Shown piece after piece: positions 1 through 10,914 of a stretch of DNA of 64,000 nt. Position numbers and translations under genes: made by a program. Location: positions 310,001 through 374,000 of the forward strand of contig LNKV01000027.1 of the NCBI GenBank assembly GCA_001465935.1. The letters are read 5' to 3'. The DNA is from Clarireedia homoeocarpa (lineage: Eukaryota; Ascomycota; Leotiomycetes; Helotiales; Rutstroemiaceae). Each line of letters starts with the position of its first letter. The first letter of the stretch is position 1. The notes beneath the pieces are model-generated. The model did no database searches, was not told the origin of the DNA, and was given only the letters and a program-made list of their open reading frames with translations.

Positions 1-1161
1 ATCCATAGATTCCAGGCCAACTCTTCGATGTTGATTATTGCTGGACTTTTGCAGAGATATAAGAAGATGCTGATTTGTACCGGCCCTCGATTTTCGTATA
101 CAATTCAAAGGTGCCAGAAAGTTTGTCTCTGCGTTCGCCGACGCGGATCCAGGGAGGAATCCAAACCAGGAAAGACGGGGGGACTGTATCAGCCGAGGCG
201 TCAGGAGTAGTTCAATACGCAAACCCTGGTTGGTCATCGTGGGTGGAGGTCGTTCATGGTCAAAATCTCTCCGCTGGATATCACCACAATCACTGAAGAG
301 GATGGGAGAATTAGCTAGTAGACCACCCGAGGCTCCATGAAAGTCTTCCCAGGCGAATAGAGAATCATCGTCCGTGCTGCTTAGTATTTCGAGCTGAAGT
401 CTGAGGAAAGCTTTCTGTCCCTCGCCGTAAAGTAGTGGCATGTTGACATCGAAAAGACCCATAAGACAATAGGCCTGATCTTCTAACCGACTTGTTTGCC
501 TTTTCGAAGCCCAGGACATCTTTTGAGCGACTGATGCTGCATCAAAATTTGATAAATGACTGATATTCGTAATTGACTTTATTAAGCTTCCCAGGCTTGA
601 TTTCGTCCCGATCTTCACCCAGTTCTGATCGAAGAATTCTAACCATGGCGGAGCAAGAAGTTCTTGAAGGGTCCAACCTCTTGTGAACCAAGCGCTATTT
701 CGAAAGGCTGAGCCCTTCTTGCTGTGGTTGTCATCGGCAGAAGGCACATCGGACAAGTATGCATAGCATATCTCTGCCTTTCGATACCATTCAAACATAG
801 AGTTGATGGCCTCGGAAAGTTCAGCACTGCTATTCTTGTCTATGCAACACGTATCAATCCACTATGGGGCGTATCAGTGATACGAAATGCCACTCACGTG
901 CCCTTATAGCTATTCCACGAGATTGCTACCAGCCTCGTCGAGACAGATCATACTCACAGCATAGTTCCAGCCATCCTTCACAGCCTGAGCGCAACAATGC
1001 AAGATTTTCTCCCAACCTGTCATTCCAGGCCCTTTACCATTCTGAAAGTCCGAGAATGAAACTTCAGATGTCTCCCATCGATGAGAAAGTATGGCGTAGG
1101 GAGGTATATCACTGCCAAGGAAGTGATGTAGCGTTAAGCTTTTTGTTTCAATCAACCACAT
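1..1161 (-). CDS. HET-domain protein, 5' part (runs off the left edge)
   Basis: The protein starts at ATG 1161. Exon 1 is 1161-958 and exon 2 runs from 861 to the window edge; the intron has GTGAGT and TAG ends and keeps the frame. Exon 1 has the classic HET opening (SDIPPYAILSHRWE, then SFSDFQ and WEKI). Exon 2 begins WIDTCCIDKNSSAELSEAIN, followed by FEWYRKAEICYAYLSDV, WFTRGWTLQELLAP, MSWASKRQTSRLEDQAYCL and MPLLYGEG, which is the full order of HET motifs. HET proteins mediate heterokaryon incompatibility and related cell-death responses. About 355 residues are visible, and the C-terminal part, often carrying ankyrin, WD or other repeats, lies outside. Seen: motifs and open frame. Known: family role. 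Allelic or incompatibility function of this copy is not shown. Confidence 0.93.
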
Positions 1162-1406
1162 GATTGAATATGTGTCGCCTAGTGACTCAGCAGAATAGAA
1201 CGTTAAAAAGATTTACAGAATATAATATAAATCCATCATCTGAATTGACTTGGAGAAGGACTAAGATGGATAATTCCTTGTCTGACAGGACGTCGAAGTC
1301 TTAGGTTGAATCGGCTGAATCGGCTGATTGGGCTGATGATTAAAAAGGCTGTTAGATTGTGCGGCAATTGATTCGACAAATGCTCCGCGAGCTCGGAATT
1401 CTACCC

Positions 1407-1446
1407 ATGCTTCGTCCAATAGATGCATGCTTCGTCCAATAGATGC
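1407..1446. repeat. 20-bp direct repeat, two copies
   Basis: TTCGTCCAATAGATGC occurs twice in tandem with a 20-base period, preceded each time by CATGC. The second copy ends with a one-base difference (ATGCCTGC). Confidence 0.85.
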
Positions 1447-1480
1447 CTGCAGCCGGTACTTGCGACGTTAGTGTACAAGC

Positions 1481-1543
1481 ATGTCACTGTGGCTATAGCG
1501 GAATGTCACTGGGCTATAGTGGCATGTCACTGGCTATAGTGCC
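1481..1543. repeat. Three tandem ATGTCACTG...GGCTATAG units
   Basis: Three consecutive units of 20-22 bases start ATGTCACTG and contain GGCTATAG, at 1481, 1503 and 1524. They differ by single-base changes and one- or two-base length changes. They lie between two divergent genes; whether they bind a regulator is unknown. Confidence 0.85.
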
Positions 1544-1907
1544 TTGTGTCGTGGTTGGGGGGTTACGTCGAGCGCTGATAGGCTGCGGGAGGGAAGAGTA
1601 GAGGTCCCTGGCGCTTAGACTCGCGCTTTGCTGCTGTTTTGGGCGGGTGTGGGTTTGTGCTTTGTGGAGGGAGATGTGATAGATCTACTTCGTACTCAGC
1701 CCGTATAAAGGTTAAAATAGGTGAGACTCCTAGTATTGCTGCTTTAGGTACGAGGTGATATGAAAGGGCATGAAGGGTTTCTTCTGTGAGATGGCTTTTT
1801 AGTTGTCTTGTTTTCGCCTTGTCTTCTTCCTTTCATTCTTCTTTTCCTTCTTCAAAAGATTTCATTCTCCTTTTCCTTCAAAAGATCCAAAATATCAGCT
1901 CAGAAGT

Positions 1908-3488
1908 ATGGTTCATCTCATCTCAGCGCTGAGAATAGCAGGTTCGCTCCTTTCGACCGCCATCACCGTGTCGGCGATTGCGTCCTCAAGTTTTGTGGCC
2001 GATGATGGAAGTGTGGCTTTTGCGCTCAATATTCCGGAATCGAACAGTAATAATGATTTGTACTTTACTATGTCGGGCCCGAGTAGTTGCTCGTGGATCG
2101 TAAGTTGGTCTCTTACTTTATGGGAGACGAAACTGGCTATGGAGATTGTTGCTGATGAGATTGATGTTCACAACAGGCTGTTGGGCTAGGCTCGGATCAA
2201 ATGAAAGGCTCTCTCATGTTCATGATGTATGCCGACTCCTCTCATAAAAATATCACACTCAGTCCGCGCACCGTCTCCGGACACGTCGAGCCCTCGCACA
2301 CGAACATCCAAGTCACGATGCAGCCGGGCACAGGCATTCGCAACGATACCATGACGGCGAATGTGCGGTGTTTCAACTGCCGGTCGTGGAAGGGCGGGGC
2401 GCTCGACGCGAAAAATACAAACGCGCAGTTCATCTGGGCGAACGGTCCGACCAAGTCGTTGAGCTCGAATTCGTTGAGCGCCGGTGTCCAGAGACATGCT
2501 TCATATGGGGTGTTTACGATGGATTTGACAAAGGCGGTCGGTGCGGCGGGGGTGCCCGAGGTGCCGGTTGTGGATTCGGCCGGGACGAGACAAGTGGAGG
2601 AGAAGGCGGATCAAGATTTCACCGGGGCGGCGCATGCCGTTTTGATGATATTGGCGTTTGTGGGGTTGATGCCCGTGGGTATTGTCATTTTGAGGTTCTT
2701 GAATAGTCCCAAGTGGCATGGTGTTAATCAGGCTCTGTCGCTGGGTGTGGCGCTCCTAGGTGTTTGTTTAGGGATCTGGCTTGGGACTTGGTATAATAAG
2801 GTGAGTTTTGATTATATACTATCCATGTTGGCACATCTTATAATACTTACTTTTTGTAGACCAAGAACTTCACCTCTGTGCATCAGATCTTCGGTCTAAT
2901 CATTACCATCGCCATGATCGCTCAATTCGTCCTTGGATTCTTACACCATCGCATCTACAAGAAAACGGGCGCCCCAACGAAGCTCGCACCAATCCACGTC
3001 TGGCTCGGCCGAATCGTCATCCCCTGCGGCATCGCCAACGGATTCATGTATGTGCCCCCACAGCCATATCCGCATAAATGCATGCATACTAACACAACTC
3101 TAGCGGCTTCCCTCTAGCAGATAACTCCATACTTGACTGGGCGCTCCTGGCCTGCACGCTCTTGGTAGTTATAATTCTGGCTCCGCTGCTCTTCTGGGGT
3201 TTTAAAAGGAGGCAGAATAAGAAGATCAAGGCGATTGTGGAGCAGACGGAGGGGTATCAGGCGGAGCCTTGGAGGCAGGCGCAGGGGCAGGATGATATTA
3301 ATCTGGGGCATTTGAATACAAATGCGAATGCGAATGCGAGTGCGAGTGCGGAAATGCCGCCAGGGTATACGGCGATGGGTCAGTATCAGATGCCACAGCA
3401 GCAATACCAGCAACAACAGCAGGTGTATGGGGGGCCGGGCCATTCGGTGCATAATGTTACGATGCATGAGGGGAGACAGTTTGTTTAA
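1908..3488 (+). CDS. DOMON (CDH-type cytochrome) plus cytochrome b561 membrane protein
   Basis: Four exons: 1908-2099, 2177-2800, 2860-3047 and 3104-3488, all GT-AG and in frame, giving 462 residues. A signal sequence (about residues 1-25) is followed by a DOMON domain resembling the haem domain of cellobiose dehydrogenase (WIAVGLGSDQMKGSLMFMMY; a later RHASYGVF offers a His ligand). Five hydrophobic segments follow, with His in AAHAVLM, KWHGVNQ, SVHQIFG and PIHVWLG, the four-His pattern of b561 haem ligation. The tail is cytosolic and rich in Asn/Ala and Gln. The family moves electrons across membranes, probably reducing extracellular metal or enzymes. Start chosen because it opens the signal peptide. 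The electron donor and acceptor are unknown. Confidence 0.9.
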
Positions 3489-3953
3489 GGGGTTGTTGTG
3501 AAAGGGTTAGGGTATTTGAATGGAACGAAGGATACAGGTGGTGTTAGGTTGGGTTAGGAGCGTGGTATTAGGATTCTCCGGACAGTATATGTAGCAGGGT
3601 TGAACAATCACGCGGAAATGGATTGGCGTATTAGGTTTATGGGAACATATGAGCGATGACAACCTCCTCGAATCTTGAATAGAGGTTTTGCGTACTTGGC
3701 AAGTTGGGCCAGTTGGCGTTGAGCGCTTTCCAACCACGGTACTTAAATGAATGAGAGATTATATGTCAATGCATATGTATTGCAATATATATTCCGAAGT
3801 CTTCATTTATCATCCCATTATAAGAGACCCGTCTATGTATATCCAACGGGATGATCCAAGTCCCCCTTTATATCCTCATCCAAAAAATATTATCCAATTC
3901 ATTATACATATCCAGGCATTACCGACTCCCCAACTTCCCCCCCCCCTTCCAAT
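3489..3953. other. Convergent 3' region between two genes
   Basis: Untranslated sequence between convergent genes. AT-rich with TATAT-rich stretches around 3750-3840 and a C-rich run near 3935-3950. No gene, repeat or RNA recognised. Confidence 0.6.
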
Positions 3954-6063
3954 TCACACATCAAACCCCAACTCCCTATTCTTCCTCCTTGCCTCCTCCT
4001 CTGCCTCCTCATCCCCCTCCAACCAGACTTCATGCCCATCCCCCTCCCTCACAAAATTACTCGCTGCACACGTCACCACCGCCATCCCGGCCAACACCCA
4101 AAACGCCAACCCCACACACCCCTCCCTCAGTCCCACTCCATAGAGATACCCTCCCAACGCCGGGCCCACCGTGCGCGACGCACTCGACGCCGTTTGCCCG
4201 ATGCCGTGGATCGTGCCGAGAACGGACGGATGCGGCGAGCAGTTGTTGATGAGGATGGTGGTTGCGGGGCCGGCGAAGGTGCGCGCGATGGTTTGGATGG
4301 TGAGGAGGCTGGTGAGGGCGATCCAGACCAGGGGGCCGGTTTTGTGGGATGGCGGAGCAGTGGTGGAGGGGATGAGGGAGAGGAGAGGCGCGAGCGTGTA
4401 GGCGAGGGGGAAGAGGTACAGGAAGATTCGCCAGCTGGGGATGGTGCCGAGGCGGGCGTTTACGAGCGGGTAGAGGAAGAGTTGCATGGTTATGCCGATG
4501 AGGCCGAGGATGGAGTTGGCCAGTCCGACGTCCCGGGGAGGGAGGCCAAGTCCGCCGGTGAAGGTTAGAGGTGGGTGTGGGGTGTAGTTTTCGGGGAGGT
4601 TCGGGTCGGGGGAGGTGGGGTTGTAGACGGGGGTGCTGAGGAAGGAGTACCAGATGTTGTTGAATGTACCCATGGAGAAGGCGAAGAGGGCGTGCGAGAT
4701 TAGCGTGCAGATTACGTTGTAGGTGAAGATGCGGCGAAAGGGAAGGCGGTTTTTGTAGCGGGGGGCGACTCGTTTGGGGGATTTCGGGGTGCAGAGAGTT
4801 AGTTCGACGATGGGTGAGACGTCGGAGTCGGACTCGAATTCGGGGATGGCAGTGTATTCGGGTTTGTTGGATTCGCCTGAACGGAGACGACGGAAGAAGT
4901 GTCGTATTGCTCGACCGGTCTTCACTCCCCAGTCTTCTTTGTGGGCGTACATTTCGTGCGTCTGTTGTTACTAGTTAGCATCTTGCTCGATTCAGACCAC
5001 ATAGTGTTCAAACTTACTTCTTCGAGGCCAAAAATGACCATCAGACATGCAGAAGTCAGAAATACCGCACTCAGCAGATTAGGAGCCGCGTATGGGTATT
5101 TTTCCAACCACTTGATCCCTCCGAACAAACTCGGATAGCTACCCGCCGGATCGGCCAACAAACCCCCCAATATTGGGCCAATAATCTGTCCCACATTCGA
5201 ACACATGGGCAAAAGCAAGAAAGCTCTCGATTGATACTTCTTCTCCCTCACAATCTCACTAATCATCGTTCTCATTACCCCCACATTACCATTTAGCGCA
5301 CCACCGATCATCCGGAAGATCATCGCCTGCCAGAAACTTTGCGCAAATCCGAATCCCAGACACGAGAATGCGGTTCCGGAAAGTCCTATCAGGAGAACTC
5401 GCTTTCGGCCTCCCCGGTCAGAAAACCGTCCCCAGAGCATCGCGGTGCAGAGTTGTGCTGCGGCGAAGGACCCTTGTAAGATTCCGGCTTGTGATGCTAT
5501 GACAGAGTCGGGGAGGGTCTTATCAAAGGACTTTAGTTGGTAGAATAGATAACTCTGGGATATGTTAGCCTCCTTATTTCGCTTTCTCTACTGCAGTAGT
5601 TTCTCTCGTCCCTCTATGCCGGAACTTGAATATCTCTAGACCACTCACTCACCCTCAAACTCGTCTGAACCAACGGTTCCGAAAGCCGCGCACAAGTCAA
5701 AATCGCCAATTGTCCCTTATGCGGCAAACTACTCCACGAGACCGGGCCCTTCTTATCCGCTTGGACTGGGGCCGCCGGTGGTATCTCAATTTGCAACTCT
5801 TCATTATTCTCAGCTTCTATGAACGAAGGCCGGCGCTGCCTTTCGACTGTTTGCTCTTCATGCGATTTGATTGGCGCGTAGCTGGTTTCCCCTCGCCCGC
5901 TGTGTGATATTGTGCCGTATGTCGAACTGTCATCGTCGCTACTACTTCTGATGGAGGTTTCCTCGTTGATTGATTCTTCTTCCGCTGATGCCTTCTTGTT
6001 CTTCCGTCTATCTCGTGTGGGGGGTAGATCTAGGTTTGTAGAGTTACTTCCGGACCCAGACAT
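3954..6063 (-). CDS. MFS transporter, DHA1/ZIFL-like
   Basis: Three exons: 6063-5653, 5554-5018 and 4961-3954, total 651 residues; splice sites are GTGAGT/CAG and GTAAGT/CAG. A long acidic, Ser-rich N-terminus (about 1-110) precedes the first membrane segment (LPHKGQLAILTCARLSEPL). The MFS signature LWGRFSDRGGRKRVLL lies between TM2 and TM3, and GGALNGNVGVMRTMISEIV in TM4-5. A large central loop contains several acidic stretches, and SVLGTIHGIGQTASSASRTVGP lies in TM11. Members related to plant ZIFL and yeast YCR023C export organic acids, metals or drugs by proton antiport; the substrate here cannot be read from sequence. The same family recurs at 60802-62550. Strong confidence in family, low in substrate. 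Confidence 0.9.
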
Positions 6064-6599
6064 ATCTCATTCATCCAAATTCAAGCGAGTCCAAGTGATA
6101 CAGTATTGTATAGGCCGATTTCGCAATTGTATTGTCACCGATGTATTGTCTCCAATGACCCAAAAACAGCAAAATTCTGGGAAAGGTCTAAATCAAATAT
6201 TTATATCAGTATTACCAAAAAAACTAGTCACAAATTTCGGGACCGGATGCTGAAATATATTTATGGAGAAAGAAATCAATTGACCGCCAACACCCTGGAT
6301 ACCGGAATACACGAGTCGGCCTCCACCCCAAATGCAAGGAACATTTATTGTGATTGGCTGGGGGGGAAGCATAACGTCATCCACGTACCCGCCTGTTTGG
6401 CTGTGTGGCGTGTAGTTTTTGTTGGTGTGAGTTGCACTGCCCCTCGTCGCTCGACATGTGATAGATAGCGGGAGTACTTAAAGATGCAATCTGCCATATG
6501 CTCCGCCGACGTAGGCGGGCACGGAACGCCTTATGAGACACTTTCAAGTGGAAATCGGGAATTGAGGCGAGGGCAAAGAACATTGACTACAGGGGGAGA
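6064..6599. other. Upstream region of the MFS gene
   Basis: No gene recognised. It is the promoter side of the minus-strand MFS gene (ATG at 6063) and ends at the left boundary of the solo LTR. Confidence 0.6.
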
Positions 6600-6798
6600 T
6601 GTAAAAGTCATGACCGCCCGAAGACAAACAAGCTCATGACCGTTTGCATTCCGAAGACAAACAGTCATTCCCGTACAAACACTCATTCCCGTTTGCTCAT
6701 TTAATTGCGTTTGCTTCGACGTTTGCTTCTGAGGATGCCTGTAAAAGGTTCCCATTCCCATGGTTTTAGATAGATCAATCAAGTCATTTTCTCTTACA
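6600..6798 (+). mobile_element. Solo-LTR-like element, copy A
   Basis: A 199-base sequence beginning TGTAAAAGTCATGACCG and ending CTCTTACA (TG...CA ends). It is flanked on both sides by the identical 5-mer GGAGA (6595-6599 and 6799-6803), a perfect target-site duplication. It is clearly homologous to 42748-42923 and in the same orientation. Inside are repeated AAAC/CGTTTGC motifs, and TGTAAAAGG at 6740 where copy B has TATAAAAGG. Compared with copy B it carries an internal duplication of the CATGACCG...CCGAAGACAAAC segment. No coding capacity. A solo LTR or terminal-repeat relic fits best. Confidence 0.85.
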
Positions 6799-7333
6799 GG
6801 AGAGGGGATGGCTTATGAGAAGGATCGTGGGGAGAATCTTTGGGCTTGCCAAGTGGAAGCCTGTCTTATGTGGTTTTCAGCATCTGACCCAGCGGCCTTG
6901 GGTGAGGCTGAGTATTCGTGGTTACGTGAGGCCATGTAATCGAGGAGCGGCTTTTGACGGCATATACTGTCTTTGGGCGGGCATCTATGAACGGCAGATC
7001 AAGCTGAATGGATTGCGGCTTTGCTCGGATTGATGTTACTCGACAGGAAAGGTCAGCGAGAGGAGAAGGGAGTGGGTAGGTATTTATAATTCACATGACA
7101 ATGAAGTGTGATTCGGTCCATCTTGATCCATTTCCAGCAGTCTGGCTGCTAAAACAGTTTTCAAGAACACCAGTCGTGAGCACGAGTAAACGGCGGGGTA
7201 CCTTAGGGCTCCTATCCAAGTGAAGAATGTGTCTTTGAGTAATGAAGAACTGTTGGTATATAGCAATCAAACTATAGGGACACTGCGCTCCAGACTCCAA
7301 CCATGCATTTTGTGACCTTATTCGCCCTCCTTT
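6799..7333. other. Intergenic, 3' side of PTH2
   Basis: No gene supported. A 72-codon open frame at 6815-7033 has no recognisable motif and lies beside the mobile element, so I do not call it. Confidence 0.5.
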
Positions 7334-8131
7334 CTATAATAACTTTAGTGAGCCAGTGATCTGGTCGATAACACTTTTCGGTGCAGGACCAATTCCCAAC
7401 ACAGTATGACTCCCACTCGCGATCTGGGTCCTGCCAGCATCCGCAATAATTTCTGCAACGACTCCTAGACTCAAAGCCTTTGCTTCCAAAACATCTAAGT
7501 CGTCCTCGGACTTCACCTGCAGAGCGACCTTTGCCTGACCTTGTCGTTCCCATCGTCGGAGGATTTGAGATTTGGGATCTTTTCGGAGGAAATTCTTGTA
7601 GCAGGCGAGCGTTGCGTGGGAACATTGCGCTGCGATTTTTCCTATAGCAGAAATTTCAATCAGCCTCGTGCTCCATGAGTTTCGAAAAGTAGTAAACGTG
7701 AGACCCAAATTGAGCATACCTTTTGTCATTCCCAGATCTGTCCTAACAACTAAAACCATCTTGCACTCCTCATCACTGTTTTCCCAATTTGTCTTCTCAG
7801 CTATGGTGCTACTGGACTGTTTCTCGCTTTCCTTTTTCTTGTCCCCCGGCTTCTTGGAGATGAATCTCAAACCATCTCTCTTGTCAGCCTCGAACCCGTT
7901 TGCCCAATTTGGAGCATGGTCTAGTATTTCTGCATCGATTTCCTCCTCTTCACTTTCTTCTTCGTCATCGTAGTTAGAAATACCCCGCGGTTTTGGCTCA
8001 CGCGGCATGAATGGGATTGGGAAGAATCCGAGGGAAGAAGCAATCCCAAACATGTATCCACTAAGGCAAGCGACAATCGCCGTGCCTATTATCATGGCGA
8101 CTGGCGTTGGTGGTTGGCGCATGTCGGACAT
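7334..8131 (-). CDS. Peptidyl-tRNA hydrolase 2 (PTH2)
   Basis: Two exons, 8131-7720 and 7641-7334, encode 239 residues. The 78-base intron has no stop in frame and could be read through, but removing it restores the family signature DLGMTKGKIAAQCSHA; the read-through product would insert 26 residues inside this motif. Residues about 12-35 form a membrane anchor, followed by an acidic linker (EEESEEEEIDAEI), then the PTH2 fold (VLVVRTDLGM, HATLACYK, ALQVKSEDDL, DAGRTQIASGSHTVLGIGP). The enzyme releases peptides from peptidyl-tRNA that dropped off ribosomes; in eukaryotes the anchored form sits at mitochondria. Length and domain order match fungal and animal orthologues. Confidence 0.95.
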   Translation of the reverse strand: MSDMRQPPTPVAMIIGTAIVACLSGYMFGIASSLGFFPIPFMPREPKPRGISNYDDEEESEEEEIDAEILDHAPNWANGFEADKRDGLRFISKKPGDKKKESEKQSSSTIAEKTNWENSDEECKMVLVVRTDLGMTKGMLNLGLTFTTFRNSWSTRLIEISAIGKIAAQCSHATLACYKNFLRKDPKSQILRRWERQGQAKVALQVKSEDDLDVLEAKALSLGVVAEIIADAGRTQIASGSHTVLGIGPAPKSVIDQITGSLKLL

Positions 8132-8918
8132 TGCGGAAAAGATGTATATTGAGTAGAGGAAATGTATAGAGCGAGCAGTGTAGAAGTTGAGTGAGTGTCA
8201 ACTCCTGCGAGTGAAGCGAATTGTGGGGGAAGCTCGTTGCACTCGTTCTAGACCTTAAGAGACTTCACGTTGTCATAATCGTTCAGAGTGTAAAACTGGA
8301 TACGCAACTTGCACACGCAAAGATAAAGCCCAACTACGGAGGAGTCGGAGCTCACGATCTGAATTGCTGTCAGTGTCGTGGCCGTGCTGCTCGAAATTTG
8401 TAAGTGTCAGCCCCTAGTTCCAAGGTTAGCTTTACAGCTCAAATGTGGCTTGATATGTGGCGCAGTCAGTTCTAGAACTTCGTATCAAATATCTCTCGTC
8501 TCCTGGACCTCGTCGCATATGACATGGAGCGGGCGAGAGAGAAACATTCAATCCAACCGGCATTCACATTGCCAAGTAAAATCCGGTGTAGAAGTCTTCA
8601 CGGTCACTCTCAAGGACAATGTCGAAGATCTTCTCGCAAGTTCTTTCATCGGCAATTCATTGGGTGTGTTTCCCAACTTTGCGGCACGGCAACCTCGTTC
8701 TCAAGGCTTCAGGACTTGGAACCTCAGACCTGATTTGGACACCTGAAAGACGATTGACAAGCGCATCAATTCCGCTCCTGGTGCCTGGACTTCGTGGCTC
8801 GAATCAATGGCGATATGCAACAAAGCCAATTTTGCTTTTATTCTTCCAATTCTATTGAACGCCATTCGAACTCAATCCGAACTTTGAAGCTACAAAACCT
8901 TGCTATTTACATACCAAC
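8132..8918. other. Intergenic between PTH2 and the Liz1-type transporter
   Basis: Promoter side of PTH2 and 3' side of the transporter. Open frames on the plus strand (8378-8746 and neighbours) overlap each other in several frames, carry no motif and look like chance. Nothing else seen. Confidence 0.55.
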
Positions 8919-10914
8919 TTACGGCTCGTCAAACCTAGTACTATCACGGCTATGCGATCCCCTCCCATCTATTTCATTCACCTTACCGGTCCTTCCAATG
9001 ACGATATCCACCTCATCAACCCCACGATCTACCGAATTCGCATCTGATTTGGCACCGGCCTTTCTATGGGATGATCAGCATAGACAATTTCGTGGGTTCT
9101 AGGATATATCAACTTACTGTCGTTTCTCTCGCGCCCAGAGAATTCTGATTGTGAAAGCTGTCAAGATGAGCACAAACGACAATACGGAGATTGTGATGAA
9201 CCCTTTCTGATATCTTGGAGCATCAGTTTGTCTCCAAACGATGAGCGGAAGCCAAGCCTGCAAGACATACGCCATCTCGTTCATGGTGGCTATCACAATT
9301 GCCCTCTCCTCATTATCTTCGTTACATATCTCATGCGCCCAGCTGGAGATCTATTAGCATTATGGCAATCTGGGAGACCGAAGAGATTCTTACGCCATGC
9401 AAAGGCCCGAAAGACCGAATCCAGAACCCATGAGATAGTAACAAGCCCATCTCCAACCTTCTGGGATGTTCCAAATCGCCAAGGAGACGTAGCAAATGAT
9501 GTTCACCACCCCTCCATAGACAATGGGAGGCCAGCGTTTTCCATCAAGCACAGTATCTGAAACCCAGGCATATGTGAGAGTGGTCACAACCTGGACAGCG
9601 GAAGTGCCTGTAGGATATGTGTTGATTTGGCCGACCGTATATTTTGGGTGTTTGGAACTTTTCAAATACTGTGCAAACACTGGCGCGGCTCCCGCACCGC
9701 CATTGTTGAATGTCCTATATCCATCAGCAAAGGTTAAAAAACGGAACATTCTTCATACACATATAGCACTGTGAGAGCATAGATGTGCCAGGAAGAAAAG
9801 ATTTTCTTTATCTTTGCTTTCGTGTAGGGTTTTCTTTGCTCTCGCCCTTCTAGCTCCATACGTTTCTTGCCATACGCCAATTCCTATCCTACCATTAATA
9901 TTCGTCGATAGAGAGGTAATTGACCGCATACCTCTTTGGAAAAATACCAAGCTTTTGCGATCTCTGGGACATCAGGCAGGATAAAGTATCCTGCGATCGC
10001 TATTGGGAGAGAGATGACCCCATCGATTATGAAAAGCCTTTCGGTGTAAGCAAGAATTATCCAGGGAGAAGCACCAGAAGCCTTTTGCAACTCACCATTG
10101 CCAACCTTTGAGTCCTGCATTGCCATCAAGGTTGTAAACCGAAGCCATCAGATACCCAGAGAACATGGTGCCAAGAGCTCCTGTAGCATGGAAGATGCAT
10201 GATCTCTTCGCCAATTCGTCCTTTCTATACCAAGACCCAATGATGTATTGCATTCCAGGATAGAAACCACTTTCTGCTAATCCAATGAGGAACCGTAGAG
10301 CATAAATTTGGGATACGTTGTTACACCGAGACATGCACATCGTTAGGATCGTCCATACAACCTAGGCCTGCATCAGTCCCTGCGACTTTGTATTCACAGT
10401 ATGATACATTGGGCCTACCTCAATCGTGGGAATCCAGATTGCTGGTCTGACTCGAGTGAGAATGATGTTGCTCGGTATCTCTCCGATAACATATCCGACG
10501 GTCCAAGTAGCTACCATGTAGTTCAGCTGGTCGCCGTACAGATCCAGGTCCTCTTTCCTGTTATCTTGTCAATCCTTGCACATGATCAAAGTTCTCATGT
10601 ACTTGCATTCCAGACACAAACGCATTATTGATATTCGATTGATCCAGGTTCTTGATGAAGTATCCTAACAGAAGGGGTCAGAAGTCTGTGCCTTGGGTCC
10701 TGGAGATGTAATTACCCAGAGATGCAAAAGTCAACACCGCCAAATCGAGCTTGAAAAGGAATCTTCGTTCTTCAGGCGACTTGTCTAAACTATCCCAAAC
10801 ATAGCTCGTCCACCTCTTCTGCGGCTTATCCTTAACAACAGACTCCGGAATATCTTCCGAGCTGGATGTTTGTATCACGTGATCATCGACGAACAAGTTG
10901 CTTTTGCTCGACAT
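8919..10914 (-). CDS. Liz1/Fen2-type anion:cation symporter (pantothenate/allantoate permease family)
   Basis: Nine exons: 10914-10716, 10664-10603, 10550-10419, 10361-10096, 10037-9932, 9883-9759, 9714-9394, 9342-9118 and 9063-8919, all in frame; 526 residues. Key motifs: [31 protein letters not shown] at TM1 (opening [11 protein letters not shown]), [46 protein letters not shown] and [21 protein letters not shown], which are typical of the ACS family that includes yeast Fen2 and fission-yeast Liz1 (pantothenate uptake). The last exon adds a hydrophilic cytosolic tail beyond a TAA that is itself part of a GTAAGT donor. The exon 2/3 junction is the least certain. The substrate is inferred only from family: pantothenate, allantoate or nicotinate are all possible. 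Confidence 0.9.

Larger units (their letters stand above)
1162..1907. other. Intergenic region with short tandem repeats and the promoter of the DOMON gene
   Basis: No credible gene. It is the shared upstream region of two divergent genes. It holds a repeated CGGCTGAAT motif near 1303-1340, the minisatellites listed separately, a TATAAAG at about 1705, and a C/T-rich leader (about 1805-1880) just before the ATG at 1908. Such pyrimidine-rich leaders are common in filamentous-fungal promoters. Confidence 0.6.

Noticed and set aside
4032..4568. 178-residue plus-strand frame
   Set aside because: Antisense to the MFS gene; Arg/Gly/Glu-rich composition of a shadow frame and no motif.
7642..7719. 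Reading PTH2 through its intron, which has no stop
   Set aside because: The insertion would split the conserved TKGKIAAQC motif, and good GTATGC/CTATAG sites are present.
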